From Leptospira brenneri (GTDB lineage: Bacteria; Spirochaetota; Leptospiria; Leptospirales; Leptospiraceae), in NCBI RefSeq assembly GCF_002812125.1, contig NZ_NPDQ01000002.1, positions 434,001 to 498,000 on the forward strand: 64,000 nucleotides of DNA, in the 5' to 3' direction. Each line of letters begins with the position of its first letter. Position 1 is the first letter of the stretch. Below the pieces are notes generated by a model. That model saw nothing but the letters and a program-made list of their open reading frames with translations. It ran no database searches and was not told where the DNA came from. Shown one piece after another: positions 45,704-54,907 of the stretch. A program made the position numbers and the translations under genes.

Positions 45704-47857
45704 ATGTGCGGGAGAGCTAACTTTAAAAAGTTTTACTATGTCTTTTTAGTTTATCTTGTAATTCCGTTTCATAATCCAATTTTTGGGATGGAAAAGGTCA
45801 CTCTCCATCTTAAGTGGTTCCATCAATTTCAATTTGCAGGTTATTATACAGCTTTAGAGAAAGGATATTATAAAGAAGCTGGGCTTGATGTAGAACTTCT
45901 GGAAAGTACAGTTGGAGTCAAAGGAATTCATGAGAAGGTCATTCGGTCTACAGGCCAGTATGGCGTCGGTAGTAATGAATTAATCCAAGAAAGATACCAC
46001 GGAAAACCAGTAGTCATTCTTGCTGTTATCTTCCAACACTCGCCTTCTGTTTTGTTTTTTAAAAAGAGTTCAAATATCCAAAGCATTCACGATTTGTTTG
46101 GGAAACGAGTGATGTTGACCCCAAGAATGCTTGAAATTATTGCCTATTTAAAAAAAGAAGGAATTGATTTAAAAGACTTACAAATATTAGAGCACAGATT
46201 TAATCCTGATGATTTAATTTCAGGTAGAGTCGATGCATATTCTGGTTATGCAACGACTCAAGCTTATGATTTTAGGAAAGCAGGTTTCCCTTTTGTGGAA
46301 TATTCTCCGAGAGTTGCGGGTATTGATTTTTATGGTGATAATTTTTTTACAAGCGAAGCGGAAGTTCGTGAACACCCAGAGAGGGTAAAAGCATTTCGAG
46401 AAGCAAGCCTTCGAGGTTGGCACTATGCGATGAGCCACCAGGAAGAAATTGTTGATTTGATTTATGAAAAGTATTCGCAAAAAAACTCGAAGGAAAAATT
46501 ACTTTTTGAAGCAAAACAAATGACTCCGCTCATCCAACCAGTCCTTGTGGAAATTGGATATATGAATCCAGGACGGTGGAAACATATTAACGATATTTAT
46601 TCTGAACTTGGAATGCTTCCTAAAAATATCAATCTAAAGGGATTTATCTATGATCCAAATCCACCAACTAACTATGATTTTGTTTATTATTCTTTTGGAG
46701 TCATTCTGTTTTCTTTAGTAGTATTTGGTGTGATTCAAAGAAGAAGATTAAATCAGAAATATGCAGAGAATCTAAAAAAACAAGTCGAGGTTAGAACCGA
46801 AGAATTAAAACATTCGAATGACTATCTGCAGGTTCTGAACCAAAGTTCGCTAAATACTCTTGGAGAATTAACGGAAGCACAAGATAGACTTCTTGCTTCA
46901 GAAAAATTGGCCGTTCTCGGTCAGTTGGCAGCCGGAATGGCCCATGAATTAAACACACCACTAGGAGCTATCGTTTCGTCGAATTTTTCACTTTCTGATT
47001 TTTTGAATCATAAATTAAACAGATCAATCGATGCCATTGTTGGGTTTAATGCTGAAGATTCTTATCGATTTCATAAAGTATTAGAAGAAAGTTTAAAGAA
47101 TCAAACTTTTATTGAAGGAAAGACAGAACGTTCGATTAAGAAAGAGTTGGCTTCTAAATATGTATCCATTGAAAAAATGAATTTGTATGGAGAACATATG
47201 CAACTTGTTCTTGAAACGGGGGCTTTTCGTTTAGGTGATGAGTTAATTGATTTATTAGAAAGTGAGAATTCATTAAAAATCTTAGAAGTTGTTGCCTGCA
47301 TTTCTGCAGCATATCGTTCGAATCAGATTATCTCTGTTGCTTCTGAAAAGGCAACACATGTGATAAAAGCTTTAAAAAGTTATTTGGTTTCCGAAAAAGA
47401 TATTTTGCATAGTAATACGAATGTCGATATCATTTTTGAAATGGAAACTATCCTTTCTCTTTATCATTACAATTTAACTAAAGTAACAATCGTTAAATCT
47501 TATTTAACTGATAAAAAATGCAAAGGAAATAGAGATAAATTAAATCAAGTATGGATTAATTTATTGAATAACGCGTTACAAGCAATGGCTTACAACGGTA
47601 TTCTAGAGATCAAAATTCAATGTATCGACCAGTGGATTAAAGTATCGATCATCGATTCTGGTATTGGTATTTCTGATTCCATTAAAGGAAAAATTTTTGA
47701 TCCCTTTTTTACAACAAAACCAGATGGTGGTGGGATGGGGTTAGGTCTCGATATTTGTAAAAAAATCATTCGGCAAATGGATGGAACAATTGAATTAGAA
47801 GAGGTTCCTCGGGGTGCTTGTTTTTCAGTTTGTTTGCCTATTGCAGATATAAATTAA
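45704..47857 (+). CDS. Hybrid NMT1/THI5-like binding domain and histidine kinase
   Basis: This 717-residue membrane sensor kinase has a signal/anchor (residues about 8-28) and a periplasmic NMT1/THI5-like domain (about 32-315: LHLKWFHQFQFAGYYTALEKG, YYKEAGLDVEL). That fold is normally an ABC-transporter solute-binding protein for thiamine-pyrimidine or similar small molecules. One membrane helix (about 325-345) and a coiled coil lead to a histidine kinase: H-box LAAGMAHELNTPLGAI, a roughly 190-residue helical insertion, N-box NQVWINLLNNALQAM, G boxes DSGIGIS and GGGMGLGLDICKKI, F-box FDPFFTTK. No response regulator gene is nearby. It presumably senses an external small molecule; which one is unknown. 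Confidence 0.9.
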   Translation: MCGRANFKKFYYVFLVYLVIPFHNPIFGMEKVTLHLKWFHQFQFAGYYTALEKGYYKEAGLDVELLESTVGVKGIHEKVIRSTGQYGVGSNELIQERYHGKPVVILAVIFQHSPSVLFFKKSSNIQSIHDLFGKRVMLTPRMLEIIAYLKKEGIDLKDLQILEHRFNPDDLISGRVDAYSGYATTQAYDFRKAGFPFVEYSPRVAGIDFYGDNFFTSEAEVREHPERVKAFREASLRGWHYAMSHQEEIVDLIYEKYSQKNSKEKLLFEAKQMTPLIQPVLVEIGYMNPGRWKHINDIYSELGMLPKNINLKGFIYDPNPPTNYDFVYYSFGVILFSLVVFGVIQRRRLNQKYAENLKKQVEVRTEELKHSNDYLQVLNQSSLNTLGELTEAQDRLLASEKLAVLGQLAAGMAHELNTPLGAIVSSNFSLSDFLNHKLNRSIDAIVGFNAEDSYRFHKVLEESLKNQTFIEGKTERSIKKELASKYVSIEKMNLYGEHMQLVLETGAFRLGDELIDLLESENSLKILEVVACISAAYRSNQIISVASEKATHVIKALKSYLVSEKDILHSNTNVDIIFEMETILSLYHYNLTKVTIVKSYLTDKKCKGNRDKLNQVWINLLNNALQAMAYNGILEIKIQCIDQWIKVSIIDSGIGISDSIKGKIFDPFFTTKPDGGGMGLGLDICKKIIRQMDGTIELEEVPRGACFSVCLPIADIN

Positions 47858-48152
47858 CTTTTGTTTAATGAGTAATATCCGATTAGCAGATATTCTCTGG
47901 ATACTATCCAAATTCCCTGAAAATTTTTATTTTTGAACCTTCCCAAACAGAATTACAACTTAGCATCTTTTAGTTTGCGAACTAACAAACTGGCTGGCGA
48001 GATATACGCGTATCCGCCACTCTTAGGCAAATTATCATGATTACCCCCAGAAAATCGGCTAAAATTGCTAAATATGCGCATTGCGTAAATTTTCTTAAAT
48101 TGTTTTTTCGATTTCATTGGGAGTAGGGAAATGTAATTTCGTTCTAGTTTGT
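47858..48152. other. Intergenic spacer
   Basis: About 295 bases between the sensor kinase and the AlkD-like gene. I see no gene, hairpin with U-run, or repeat of note. A promoter for the following genes should lie near 48050-48130. Confidence 0.5.
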
Positions 48153-49262
48153 ATGGAACCTTTGAAAGAAATGTATTCCCCTGATTGGGTTCTCGAATTG
48201 GGAAACCACTTAAATCAAGTGGATGTGAGGATTAGTCCACTGGAATTCCAGAAACAAGTTTTTTCCTCCCCCTGGAGGGACATGGAATTAAAACAAAGGA
48301 TAGACCGACTCTCTGATGTATTGATCCAAAATTGGCCCGGGCCAATTGCTGGTATTTATCCAAATATAATCTCATTAATTAGTAACCTTCGCGAAAAAGG
48401 GGTCGCTGACTTTAATTTCCCCTATATTTTTTTAAACGATCTTGTCACCAAAACTGGGTTAGATGATTTCGAAACTTCAATGAAGGCATTAGAAAAAATT
48501 ACAGTTTTCTCTAGTGCTGAGTTTGCGATTCGTTTTTTCTATAAACACCATTTCGATAAAACTTTAAAACAAATGCAGAAATGGTCGAAACATAAAGAGG
48601 CTTTTGTCAGAAGGCTTGCAAGTGAAGGAAGTCGCCCTATGTTGCCATGGGGAATTGGGATTCCTGAAATCAAACGAAATCCCGAAATTCATTTATCGAT
48701 AATCAAAACTCTTTGGGATGATGAAAATGAAATTGTCCGTAGAAGTGTTGCCAATCATTTGAATGATATATCTAAATTAAATCCAAATTTGGTTTTAGAA
48801 TTTTGTGAGGGTAAATTCGGTAAATCAAAAGAGTTGGATAAAAATCTAAAACATGCATTGCGAACCCTTCTGAAAAAAGGAAATAAAAAGGCTCTAGGAT
48901 TCTTTTCGTATAATACAAAATGGAAACCGGCCAAAATAAAACTTACTTTATCAAAAAAAGAAGTTAAGGTTGGAAGTTCACTTGAGTTTGAGGTTTTTCT
49001 TGAACAAACACCAAAAGATAAAACAAAAATAAGATTAGAATATAAAATTGGTTTTTTATTATCAAATGGTTCTTATGGCCATAAAGTATTTCAGTTAGGT
49101 GAAAGAGTTTTATTGCCAAAAGAAAAAATAAAAATAAATAAACGACATTCTTTTGCACCGATCACTACCCGAGTTTATTATCTAGGAACACAGACCATTT
49201 CCATTTTGCTGAATGGAAATGAATACCAATTGCAAAAATTTGAATTGAAAAAGGAAAAGTAG
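48153..49262 (+). CDS. AlkD-like HEAT-repeat protein (DNA alkylation repair family)
   Basis: This 369-residue protein starts MEPLKEMYSPDWVLELGNHL, the family's usual beginning; an in-frame TTG at 48117 is less likely. HEAT-like helices span residues about 1-265, including the characteristic EAFVRRLASEGSRPMLPWG segment and DENEIVRRSVANHLNDIS. Members of this family are monofunctional 3-methyladenine-DNA glycosylases or DNA-binding relatives. The C-terminal 100 residues (KPAKIKLTLSKKEVKVGSSLEFEVFLEQ...) form a separate beta-sandwich, which is unusual for AlkD. It begins a run of lipoprotein genes; a link is not obvious. Confidence 0.85.
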   Translation: MEPLKEMYSPDWVLELGNHLNQVDVRISPLEFQKQVFSSPWRDMELKQRIDRLSDVLIQNWPGPIAGIYPNIISLISNLREKGVADFNFPYIFLNDLVTKTGLDDFETSMKALEKITVFSSAEFAIRFFYKHHFDKTLKQMQKWSKHKEAFVRRLASEGSRPMLPWGIGIPEIKRNPEIHLSIIKTLWDDENEIVRRSVANHLNDISKLNPNLVLEFCEGKFGKSKELDKNLKHALRTLLKKGNKKALGFFSYNTKWKPAKIKLTLSKKEVKVGSSLEFEVFLEQTPKDKTKIRLEYKIGFLLSNGSYGHKVFQLGERVLLPKEKIKINKRHSFAPITTRVYYLGTQTISILLNGNEYQLQKFELKKEK

Positions 49263-49267
49263 CCAAA

Positions 49268-49885
49268 ATGTATAAAGTTATCATCAATCGTATTGGAATT
49301 TCTATTTTCTTTCTTACTTTATCTTCTTGTGCTGTTTTTTATTCTTCCGAACGACCCAAAATTGATTTTCCTACTGGAACAAAAGATAAGTCGTTAAGTT
49401 ATGAATTGATAGGATGGGATGGTGAAACGGATCGTCGTCGTGTTTCTTATATTTTAGCAGCTTTACAAAATTCAGGAAAATTTTCATCGGTCAGGTACCA
49501 AAACCAACCGAATTCAGATATCCATTTACAAATCATTTTAGAATCGAGTCCGAGGTTTGTTTTTTTTCTAGGTGAATCATCAGAACCTGTTTCGTATTTA
49601 CCGGAGCGTAACCCGGAAAGGTTTGGTGCTTATTTGTTGAATCGCTTTATTGCAATCAGTACTTTTTTTGTGGTTCCTGATATTGATCGGGATGATGACC
49701 ACTTGGTCTTTAGGCTGAGTAAAAAAGGAAAACTTGAAAAAGAATACAGGTATCCGATGGAATCCTATCGAGTGTTTGGTTGGGTCTCGCTCCTTTTGGT
49801 TTGGGGTGATGATCGTAAGGAATGGAAACCTATCCTTACAGAAAAAGTATCAAAATTTTTAGGAGATTCAGGTAATGAAATATAA
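49268..49885 (+). CDS. Putative lipoprotein
   Basis: This 205-residue lipoprotein has signal peptide and lipobox in IGISIFFLTLSSC. The mature part (LSYELIGWDGETDRRRVSYILAALQNSGKFSSVRY, DIHLQIILESSPRF) followed by a hydrophobic SYLLNRF-like stretch and FGWVSLLLVWGD has the general layout of the small lipoproteins at 28.65-29.8 kb and of the next gene. The gene overlaps its follower by 11 bases. It probably acts with it in the envelope. No named family. Confidence 0.8.
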   Translation: MYKVIINRIGISIFFLTLSSCAVFYSSERPKIDFPTGTKDKSLSYELIGWDGETDRRRVSYILAALQNSGKFSSVRYQNQPNSDIHLQIILESSPRFVFFLGESSEPVSYLPERNPERFGAYLLNRFIAISTFFVVPDIDRDDDHLVFRLSKKGKLEKEYRYPMESYRVFGWVSLLLVWGDDRKEWKPILTEKVSKFLGDSGNEI

Positions 49886-50408
49886 TTTTTTAATTCATTT
49901 GTCCATTCAGTTGATACTTCTGATTTTTTCTGTCGGTTGTGCAGCATTTCCTGATCCTGTGACTTCAAGTGAACGTAAGTTACAACCGATCGATAAAAAT
50001 AAGATAAAAGTTGTATTCACTGGGTTTTACCGTTATGAACAAGAAAAAAAGGTATTACTAGAAACTCTCATCAAACGAGGATTAGTAGAAGATTCTAATT
50101 CAAATTTGGAGTTGGAATTAATTTTACAAAAAAAAGACCCAGTTTATAAATATTTATTTTTACATCGGATTAATTTATTGGCTACTTTTTTGTCAGGTGG
50201 AATGATTCCTTCTCACATTCGGACAGAACAAACCCTTACATTTCGTTATTCCAAACTTGGTGTGATAGAAAGGGAATCTGTTTATCATATTGGAATGGAC
50301 CAGTGGAGAGGGATACCTGTAATCATTTTGATGATCATACAATGGCCTACACGAATTTATAAAGAACAATTGGTGGAAGCTACCGAATTGGAGATTAAAG
50401 ATATATGA
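49875..50408 (+). CDS. Putative lipoprotein, paralogue-like partner
   Basis: This 177-residue lipoprotein has a hydrophobic N-terminus (FLIHLSIQLILLIFSVGC) and lipobox FSVGC. The mature chain has a beta/alpha pattern (KIKVVFTGFYRYEQEKKVLLETLIKRGLVE), a hydrophobic NLLATFLSGGMIPS segment, and a WRGIPVIILMIIQWP stretch near the C-terminus, much like the protein at 28654-29265 (LLKYYGDYL..., VLAFLSGLTVL, ILIPVSPFFF). It overlaps the upstream gene by 11 bases and the next by four. The repeated layout suggests one paralogous family of envelope lipoproteins; its function is unknown. Confidence 0.8.
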   Translation: MKYNFLIHLSIQLILLIFSVGCAAFPDPVTSSERKLQPIDKNKIKVVFTGFYRYEQEKKVLLETLIKRGLVEDSNSNLELELILQKKDPVYKYLFLHRINLLATFLSGGMIPSHIRTEQTLTFRYSKLGVIERESVYHIGMDQWRGIPVIILMIIQWPTRIYKEQLVEATELEIKDI

Positions 50409-51319
50409 AAATTCTAAATATCTTATTCGTTTTTATTTTAGCTTCTTCTTGTATGGGATTTTTTCGAGAATTGGCTCCTAACGAAAAATTAGATTCAATT
50501 GAAATTCAAAATCAAAAAAGGACGTATATTGTACATTATCCCAAAGGTTGGAACGGATCACCAATACGATTACTCGTGGCATTACATGGCAGGTTTGGAT
50601 CAGGAAATTCTATGATCAAACAAACGAAGTTGGATCTTTTAGCAGATAGGAAGGGTTTCATTGTTGTATTTCCTGACGGTTATAAAAGGAGCTGGGCCGA
50701 TGGGAGGGGGAATACCCCTGCTGATGAAAACAAAATCAACGACATTACCTTCATTGAACTTTTGGTAAAACGATTGATTGCAGAAGGTTCGGTAAATCCC
50801 AAAGAAATTTTTCTGGTTGGGCATTCTAACGGCGGTTTTATGGCACAAAGATTGGCTGTAGAAAAACCTGAGTTATGGAAAGGAGTTCTAAGTGTGGCGG
50901 CCCAAGTTTCTGTTTTCACTCTTAAAAGAAAATTAACTTTAAAATCTAATCCTGTTTCTGTTGGTATTATGGCAGGGACAGAAGATCCTATTGTTCCATT
51001 TAGTGGAGGTTATGTGAGAGATGGGGGTGAAATTCTTTCTGTAGAAGACTCTATCTTAAGGTGGAAAGAATGGAATTCTTGTAAGGAACCTGCTAACCAA
51101 AAAACAGAAAATTATAAAGAAGAATCTACCGAACTAAAAATAGATTTTATTCGATATGAATCCTGTGCGGAAAATACTAAAGTTGGTTTGATCCAATTAA
51201 ATGGTCTAGGACATAGTTGGCCTGGAGAAACTCCAATGATCCCTTTCATTGACCAAGGAAAAACAACAAATGTTTTAGATGGTTCTAAACTTGTTTGGGA
51301 CTTTATGGAAAGCCTGTGA
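50405..51319 (+). CDS. Lipoprotein esterase of the PHB-depolymerase/LpqC family
   Basis: This 304-residue alpha/beta-hydrolase carries a lipobox (FILASSC) after its signal peptide, so it is lipid-anchored. The nucleophile elbow is VGHSNGGFMAQRLA at about residue 140. An earlier ALHGRFGSG forms the oxyanion region, and the likely catalytic His lies in LNGLGHSWPG at about residue 275. The family includes feruloyl and acetylxylan esterases and PHB depolymerases. It overlaps the preceding lipoprotein gene by four bases and the following SDR gene by four (GTGA), so it sits in one operon. Confidence 0.88.
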   Translation: MKILNILFVFILASSCMGFFRELAPNEKLDSIEIQNQKRTYIVHYPKGWNGSPIRLLVALHGRFGSGNSMIKQTKLDLLADRKGFIVVFPDGYKRSWADGRGNTPADENKINDITFIELLVKRLIAEGSVNPKEIFLVGHSNGGFMAQRLAVEKPELWKGVLSVAAQVSVFTLKRKLTLKSNPVSVGIMAGTEDPIVPFSGGYVRDGGEILSVEDSILRWKEWNSCKEPANQKTENYKEESTELKIDFIRYESCAENTKVGLIQLNGLGHSWPGETPMIPFIDQGKTTNVLDGSKLVWDFMESL

Positions 51320-52029
51320 CCGTACAAAAAGTTGCTTTCGTTACTGGTGCTTCTCGAGGGATAGGACTTTCCATTTCCCAAATGTTAGTTAGATCGGGAT
51401 ACAAGGTTTATGGGATTTGTAAACATCCAGAAAAATGTGATTTTAAACATGATTTGTTCCAATTGATTGGATGTGATCTTTCTAATTCTAAAGAAATAGA
51501 TCATTTAATGAACCAACAAATCCTTGAGAAAAAAGATATTAGTTTGTTGGTTCATAATGCTGGCCTTGCTTATTTTGCTCCTGTCGAAGAACTATCCTCT
51601 GAAAAAATTCGAGAGATGGTGAATCTTCATATAACAGCTCCTATGTTGCTAACAAGTCATTTCACTCGTATTCTAAAGCAGAACCAAGGTCGAATTATTT
51701 TTATTGGATCTGTTGCTGGAAAAGAAATTTCCCCTTGGGGGAATGTATATGCTTCCCTTAAAGCAGGGATCCATCATTACGCAAGAGAGTTATTTGCTGA
51801 ACTTAGAAAGTTTGGTGTAAAAGTTCATTTGATCATCCCAGACATCACCAAAACGGATTTTTATAATTACTTAAACTTTGAACCTGATGATGATCCAAAA
51901 TCATATTTGTTACCCAATCAGATTGCAGAAGTGATTGAAGATTTGATCCTAGAGGATAAAGGCTGGGTGGTTCCGGAAATTCAAATTTCACCCGAACTAT
52001 TTAAGTTAAAAAGAAAAAAACAGAACTAA
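51316..52029 (+). CDS. Short-chain dehydrogenase/reductase
   Basis: This 237-residue oxidoreductase has its cofactor motif TGASRGIGLSI near residue 12, NAGLAYFAP at the NNAG position, and the catalytic Tyr/Lys in YASLKAGIHHYARELF (YxxxK). GTG at 51316 is chosen because it overlaps the esterase stop (GTGA) and places the Rossmann start at the usual distance; a TTG at 51295 is also in frame. It ends the lipoprotein/esterase operon and is convergent with the CNBD gene. Substrate unknown. Confidence 0.88.
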   Translation: MTVQKVAFVTGASRGIGLSISQMLVRSGYKVYGICKHPEKCDFKHDLFQLIGCDLSNSKEIDHLMNQQILEKKDISLLVHNAGLAYFAPVEELSSEKIREMVNLHITAPMLLTSHFTRILKQNQGRIIFIGSVAGKEISPWGNVYASLKAGIHHYARELFAELRKFGVKVHLIIPDITKTDFYNYLNFEPDDDPKSYLLPNQIAEVIEDLILEDKGWVVPEIQISPELFKLKRKKQN

Positions 52030-52036
52030 CGGAAGT

Positions 52037-52549
52037 TCACTCGCCGACTGGTGTTATATTTTCTGCAAATGGATCTGGAGGTGTTTCTGTTCCATCACCT
52101 TCTTCAGCAGAATCGTTTGGAGATGTTGTTACCTTGGCAATGATTGAATCTTCGTCTTGTTTGCGTTTGATGGCTCTGATTTTTCCATCGGTTTCATAAA
52201 GTCTTTCAATTACTTTTTTCAGTAATAAAAAAAGAAACTCCGGACTTTCCTGACCCATCTGAACAAAAGTGGTTCGATTGATGATTCCTAATTTTGCAGT
52301 TTCCGAAACTACAACAATGGATGCGGCCCTTGGGCTATTATTAATGATCGCCATCTCACCAAAAAATTCACCAGGCAGGATACTTCTTAGTTTGATATGT
52401 TTCCCTTCGATTTGTTTATATATATCTAACTGTCCTTCGAATAAAAAGAACATAGCACCGTTGGAAGGGACTCCTTCTTTAAAGAGCACCTCTCCACGTT
52501 TGATATTGATCATACTTAGTTTTGCGAGAGATTCTTTAAGTCCCACCAC
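52037..52549 (-). CDS. Stand-alone cyclic-nucleotide-binding protein (2)
   Basis: This 170-residue protein has one CNBD (residues about 15-130). The phosphate-binding cassette is GEFFGEMAIINNSPRAAS with the Glu and Arg that contact cyclic nucleotide intact. There is no HTH domain, so it is not a Crp-type DNA binder. The C-terminal 40 residues are acidic and Pro/Thr-rich and probably disordered. Its start overlaps the upstream CNBD gene by 14 bases. In an operon with an M23 peptidase and an ankyrin protein; the cyclases nearby make cAMP the likely ligand, which is inferred. Confidence 0.88.
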   Translation of the reverse strand: MVGLKESLAKLSMINIKRGEVLFKEGVPSNGAMFFLFEGQLDIYKQIEGKHIKLRSILPGEFFGEMAIINNSPRAASIVVVSETAKLGIINRTTFVQMGQESPEFLFLLLKKVIERLYETDGKIRAIKRKQDEDSIIAKVTTSPNDSAEEGDGTETPPDPFAENITPVGE

Positions 52550-52970
52550 TTGACTCCGTTAGATCTTTTAGTTTTTGTTCTGCTTCAATCAAACGTTCTA
52601 CGTAAGTTTGTAGAAGGGCATAAACAAACATTGGATTTGAATTTGCAATTCGAGTTAGATTTTGTTTATCTAAAATTCCAAGTTGCGCACGGTCCGAATC
52701 TATAAAAACAGTCATCGCTCTTGGATGACTTGAGATGAGCGCAATTTCACCAAAAAATTCACCAGTGGAAAGTTTTCTCACTTCGTGGAAGTTTCCTTGG
52801 TCGGGTGCTCCCATCCCTACAGAAAGAGATCCGCTTAAGATGAAATACATCTTCTCGTTAGATGGTTCTCCTTCTCTGACAATGATTTCCCCTCGTTTGA
52901 ATGTCTTGGTGGGGACAGTATTCACGAAGTCAAAGATGTTGATTCGATTGTCTTTTTTAGGAATGGACAT
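52536..52970 (-). CDS. Stand-alone cyclic-nucleotide-binding protein (1)
   Basis: This 144-residue protein consists almost wholly of one CNBD. FKRGEIIVREGEPSNEKMYFILSGS opens the beta-roll, GEFFGEIALISSHPRAMT is the phosphate-binding cassette with Glu and Arg conserved, and a C-terminal helix follows (YVERLIEAEQKLKDL). There is no effector domain, so it must act through a partner. Its ATG overlaps the stop of the ankyrin gene by one base (TAATG). It and the next gene are divergent copies of each other and might form a pair with different affinity or partners. Confidence 0.9.
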   Translation of the reverse strand: MSIPKKDNRINIFDFVNTVPTKTFKRGEIIVREGEPSNEKMYFILSGSLSVGMGAPDQGNFHEVRKLSTGEFFGEIALISSHPRAMTVFIDSDRAQLGILDKQNLTRIANSNPMFVYALLQTYVERLIEAEQKLKDLTESSGGT

Positions 52971-54907
52971 TAAAGGCCGCGGTAAATCTCAATCAGTTCT
53001 GGTATTCTCTTATCCTCTGCATATTCCAGAGGGGATTTTCCTGTTTTATCTTCTAATTTAGAATCTCCGCCGTTCAAAACGAAAACTCTCGCCAATTCCA
53101 AAATGGAATCACTTTTACCAGGATCAAACTGGATTGCTAGTTCGGAAAGTATAGTTTTCCCTAGTTTGTCTTGTTGGTTTAAGTTCGCTCGTCTTTCTAC
53201 TAGGAATAGTACTAACTTCTTATAGGATTCTGTTTGTGTGTTCTCCCGAGAAGAGAGAAACTTTTGTACTGCTTTGTGTAAAACAGTAAGACCATTATTG
53301 TCTGTTAGGTTAGGATCAGCACCTAAGGTAATGAGCTGAGACATGGTTTCGATTCGATTTCGATTCAGAGCGATGTGAAGAGCACTTAACCCCCGTTTGT
53401 TTTTTGTGTTGGGGTTTACCGATTTTGTAACAAGTAACTTGATTGTTTCATCAGCAAACTTTTGTTCTTTTTTATCAATGTCTAATTTACAAACGGTTGT
53501 GATTAAGTTTTCTCCTTCCTCATTTAACATCTGCAGGTCTGCCCCTGCTGCGACCAAAAGTTTAAATCCTTCTGCATCTTTTCTTTCGATGGTTGAGAAA
53601 ACCAAACTAGCCCCATCTTTTTGTTTGTGGTTTGGATTGGCTTTTTTGGATAAAAGAAATTTTGTGATTCCAAGTTGTTTGTTTTCTAAAGCTAATGCAA
53701 GGGAAGTTTCACCAGTTTTTTCATTTAAAACATCAACGGGAACATTCTTTTTCACTAATTCTTCGACAGTTTTTTGTCCCGATTTTCTAGAAGCCAAATG
53801 AATGGGAAGGTAACCAGATGCATTCGGTGTTAAGAGATCTGCATTTTTTTGAATTAGAATTTCGGTTACCGACCATTTGGATGATTCAATCGATTCTTCT
53901 AGAGGATTTTTGTTTGTAGAAAGTAGTTGGTTCGGGTTAGCACCAGCATCCAAAACTAATTTTAATAAATTAGAATCATTTTTTTGTAATGCGAGTTCAA
54001 ATAAAGTTTTTCCACTTAAATTTTTGGAATCTACAGCTAGTCCTTTTTTAAGTAGTAAGCTCACTGCAGATAGATTCTTTTTTTCTACTGCATAAAAAAG
54101 TAAGGATTCACCTTCTGGTGTTTTGGTATTTACATCAGCACCACGGTTTAAGAGAACATCTAAACCTTGCGTAAAACCTTTTTCAATGGCAAATACAATG
54201 GGTCGAATTGACTTTGTGTCTTCCACATTTGGATTTGCATTGGAATCCAAACTTAGGTTTAATAGTTTTAAGTTTTTTTGTTCAATGGACACAAAAACCA
54301 CAGTCCTTCCTGTAAGGTCCGGGAGATTGATGTCCGCTCCATTTTGAAGAAGATAAGTTATAGAATCTGTTTTTGATTTTTCAAATGCCAAATAGATAGG
54401 AGACTTTCTTGGGTTGTTTCTTAAATTTACGTCGGCTTTACTTTCAACAAGTAACTTCTGTACAGCGAGATTAGATTTGAGTATCGCCACATGAAGGGCT
54501 GTATTCCCATCGGCATCATAGGCATTTAGATCTGCCCCTTTTTCAACTATAGTTTTGATTTGATTTGTGAAACGAGAGGTGACTACATAATGTAATAATG
54601 TTTTACCGGATAAATCTCTTTTGTTTAGGTCAGCACCATGATTTAAAAGGATTTCAAATTGTTTGGGTTTATTTTTTTCAACAGCAAGAACGAGGAGAGA
54701 TTTTCCGGATTCATCGCTGGCATTGATATCACCACCATTGGTTATAGCAGTTTCAAATTCTTTAAGATTCCCTTTGGATAAAATCTGCACCATGTCGGGA
54801 GCCACAGGTGTAATTGCAATGGATTCGGTAATATTTTCTTCAGCAAAAGAACTTCGGGAAAATACAAGTAAAAGGAGTAAACTAAAGGTTAAAAGTTTTT
54901 GTTTCAT
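52970..54907 (-). CDS. Exported ankyrin-repeat protein
   Basis: This 645-residue protein has a signal peptide (LLTFSLLLLLVFSRSSFA) and roughly seventeen ankyrin repeats to the C-terminus, each with the usual G-[KNR]-T/S-hydrophobic-hydrophobic...A...LL...GAD-[LIV]-N pattern, e.g. DADGNTALHVAILK and ADVNLRNNPRKSPIYLA. It is thus probably periplasmic or surface-exposed and works as a protein-binding scaffold. Its gene overlaps the M23 peptidase gene by four bases upstream (ATGA) and the CNBD gene by one base downstream, so it belongs to one transcript with both. The pairing with a cell-wall peptidase suggests the peptidase or its envelope substrate as binding partner. Confidence 0.92.
   Translation of the reverse strand: MKQKLLTFSLLLLLVFSRSSFAEENITESIAITPVAPDMVQILSKGNLKEFETAITNGGDINASDESGKSLLVLAVEKNKPKQFEILLNHGADLNKRDLSGKTLLHYVVTSRFTNQIKTIVEKGADLNAYDADGNTALHVAILKSNLAVQKLLVESKADVNLRNNPRKSPIYLAFEKSKTDSITYLLQNGADINLPDLTGRTVVFVSIEQKNLKLLNLSLDSNANPNVEDTKSIRPIVFAIEKGFTQGLDVLLNRGADVNTKTPEGESLLFYAVEKKNLSAVSLLLKKGLAVDSKNLSGKTLFELALQKNDSNLLKLVLDAGANPNQLLSTNKNPLEESIESSKWSVTEILIQKNADLLTPNASGYLPIHLASRKSGQKTVEELVKKNVPVDVLNEKTGETSLALALENKQLGITKFLLSKKANPNHKQKDGASLVFSTIERKDAEGFKLLVAAGADLQMLNEEGENLITTVCKLDIDKKEQKFADETIKLLVTKSVNPNTKNKRGLSALHIALNRNRIETMSQLITLGADPNLTDNNGLTVLHKAVQKFLSSRENTQTESYKKLVLFLVERRANLNQQDKLGKTILSELAIQFDPGKSDSILELARVFVLNGGDSKLEDKTGKSPLEYAEDKRIPELIEIYRGL

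Noticed and set aside
53397..54347. Plus-strand frames opposite the ankyrin gene
   Set aside because: Repetitive coding on the other strand produces long antisense frames; no independent signal.
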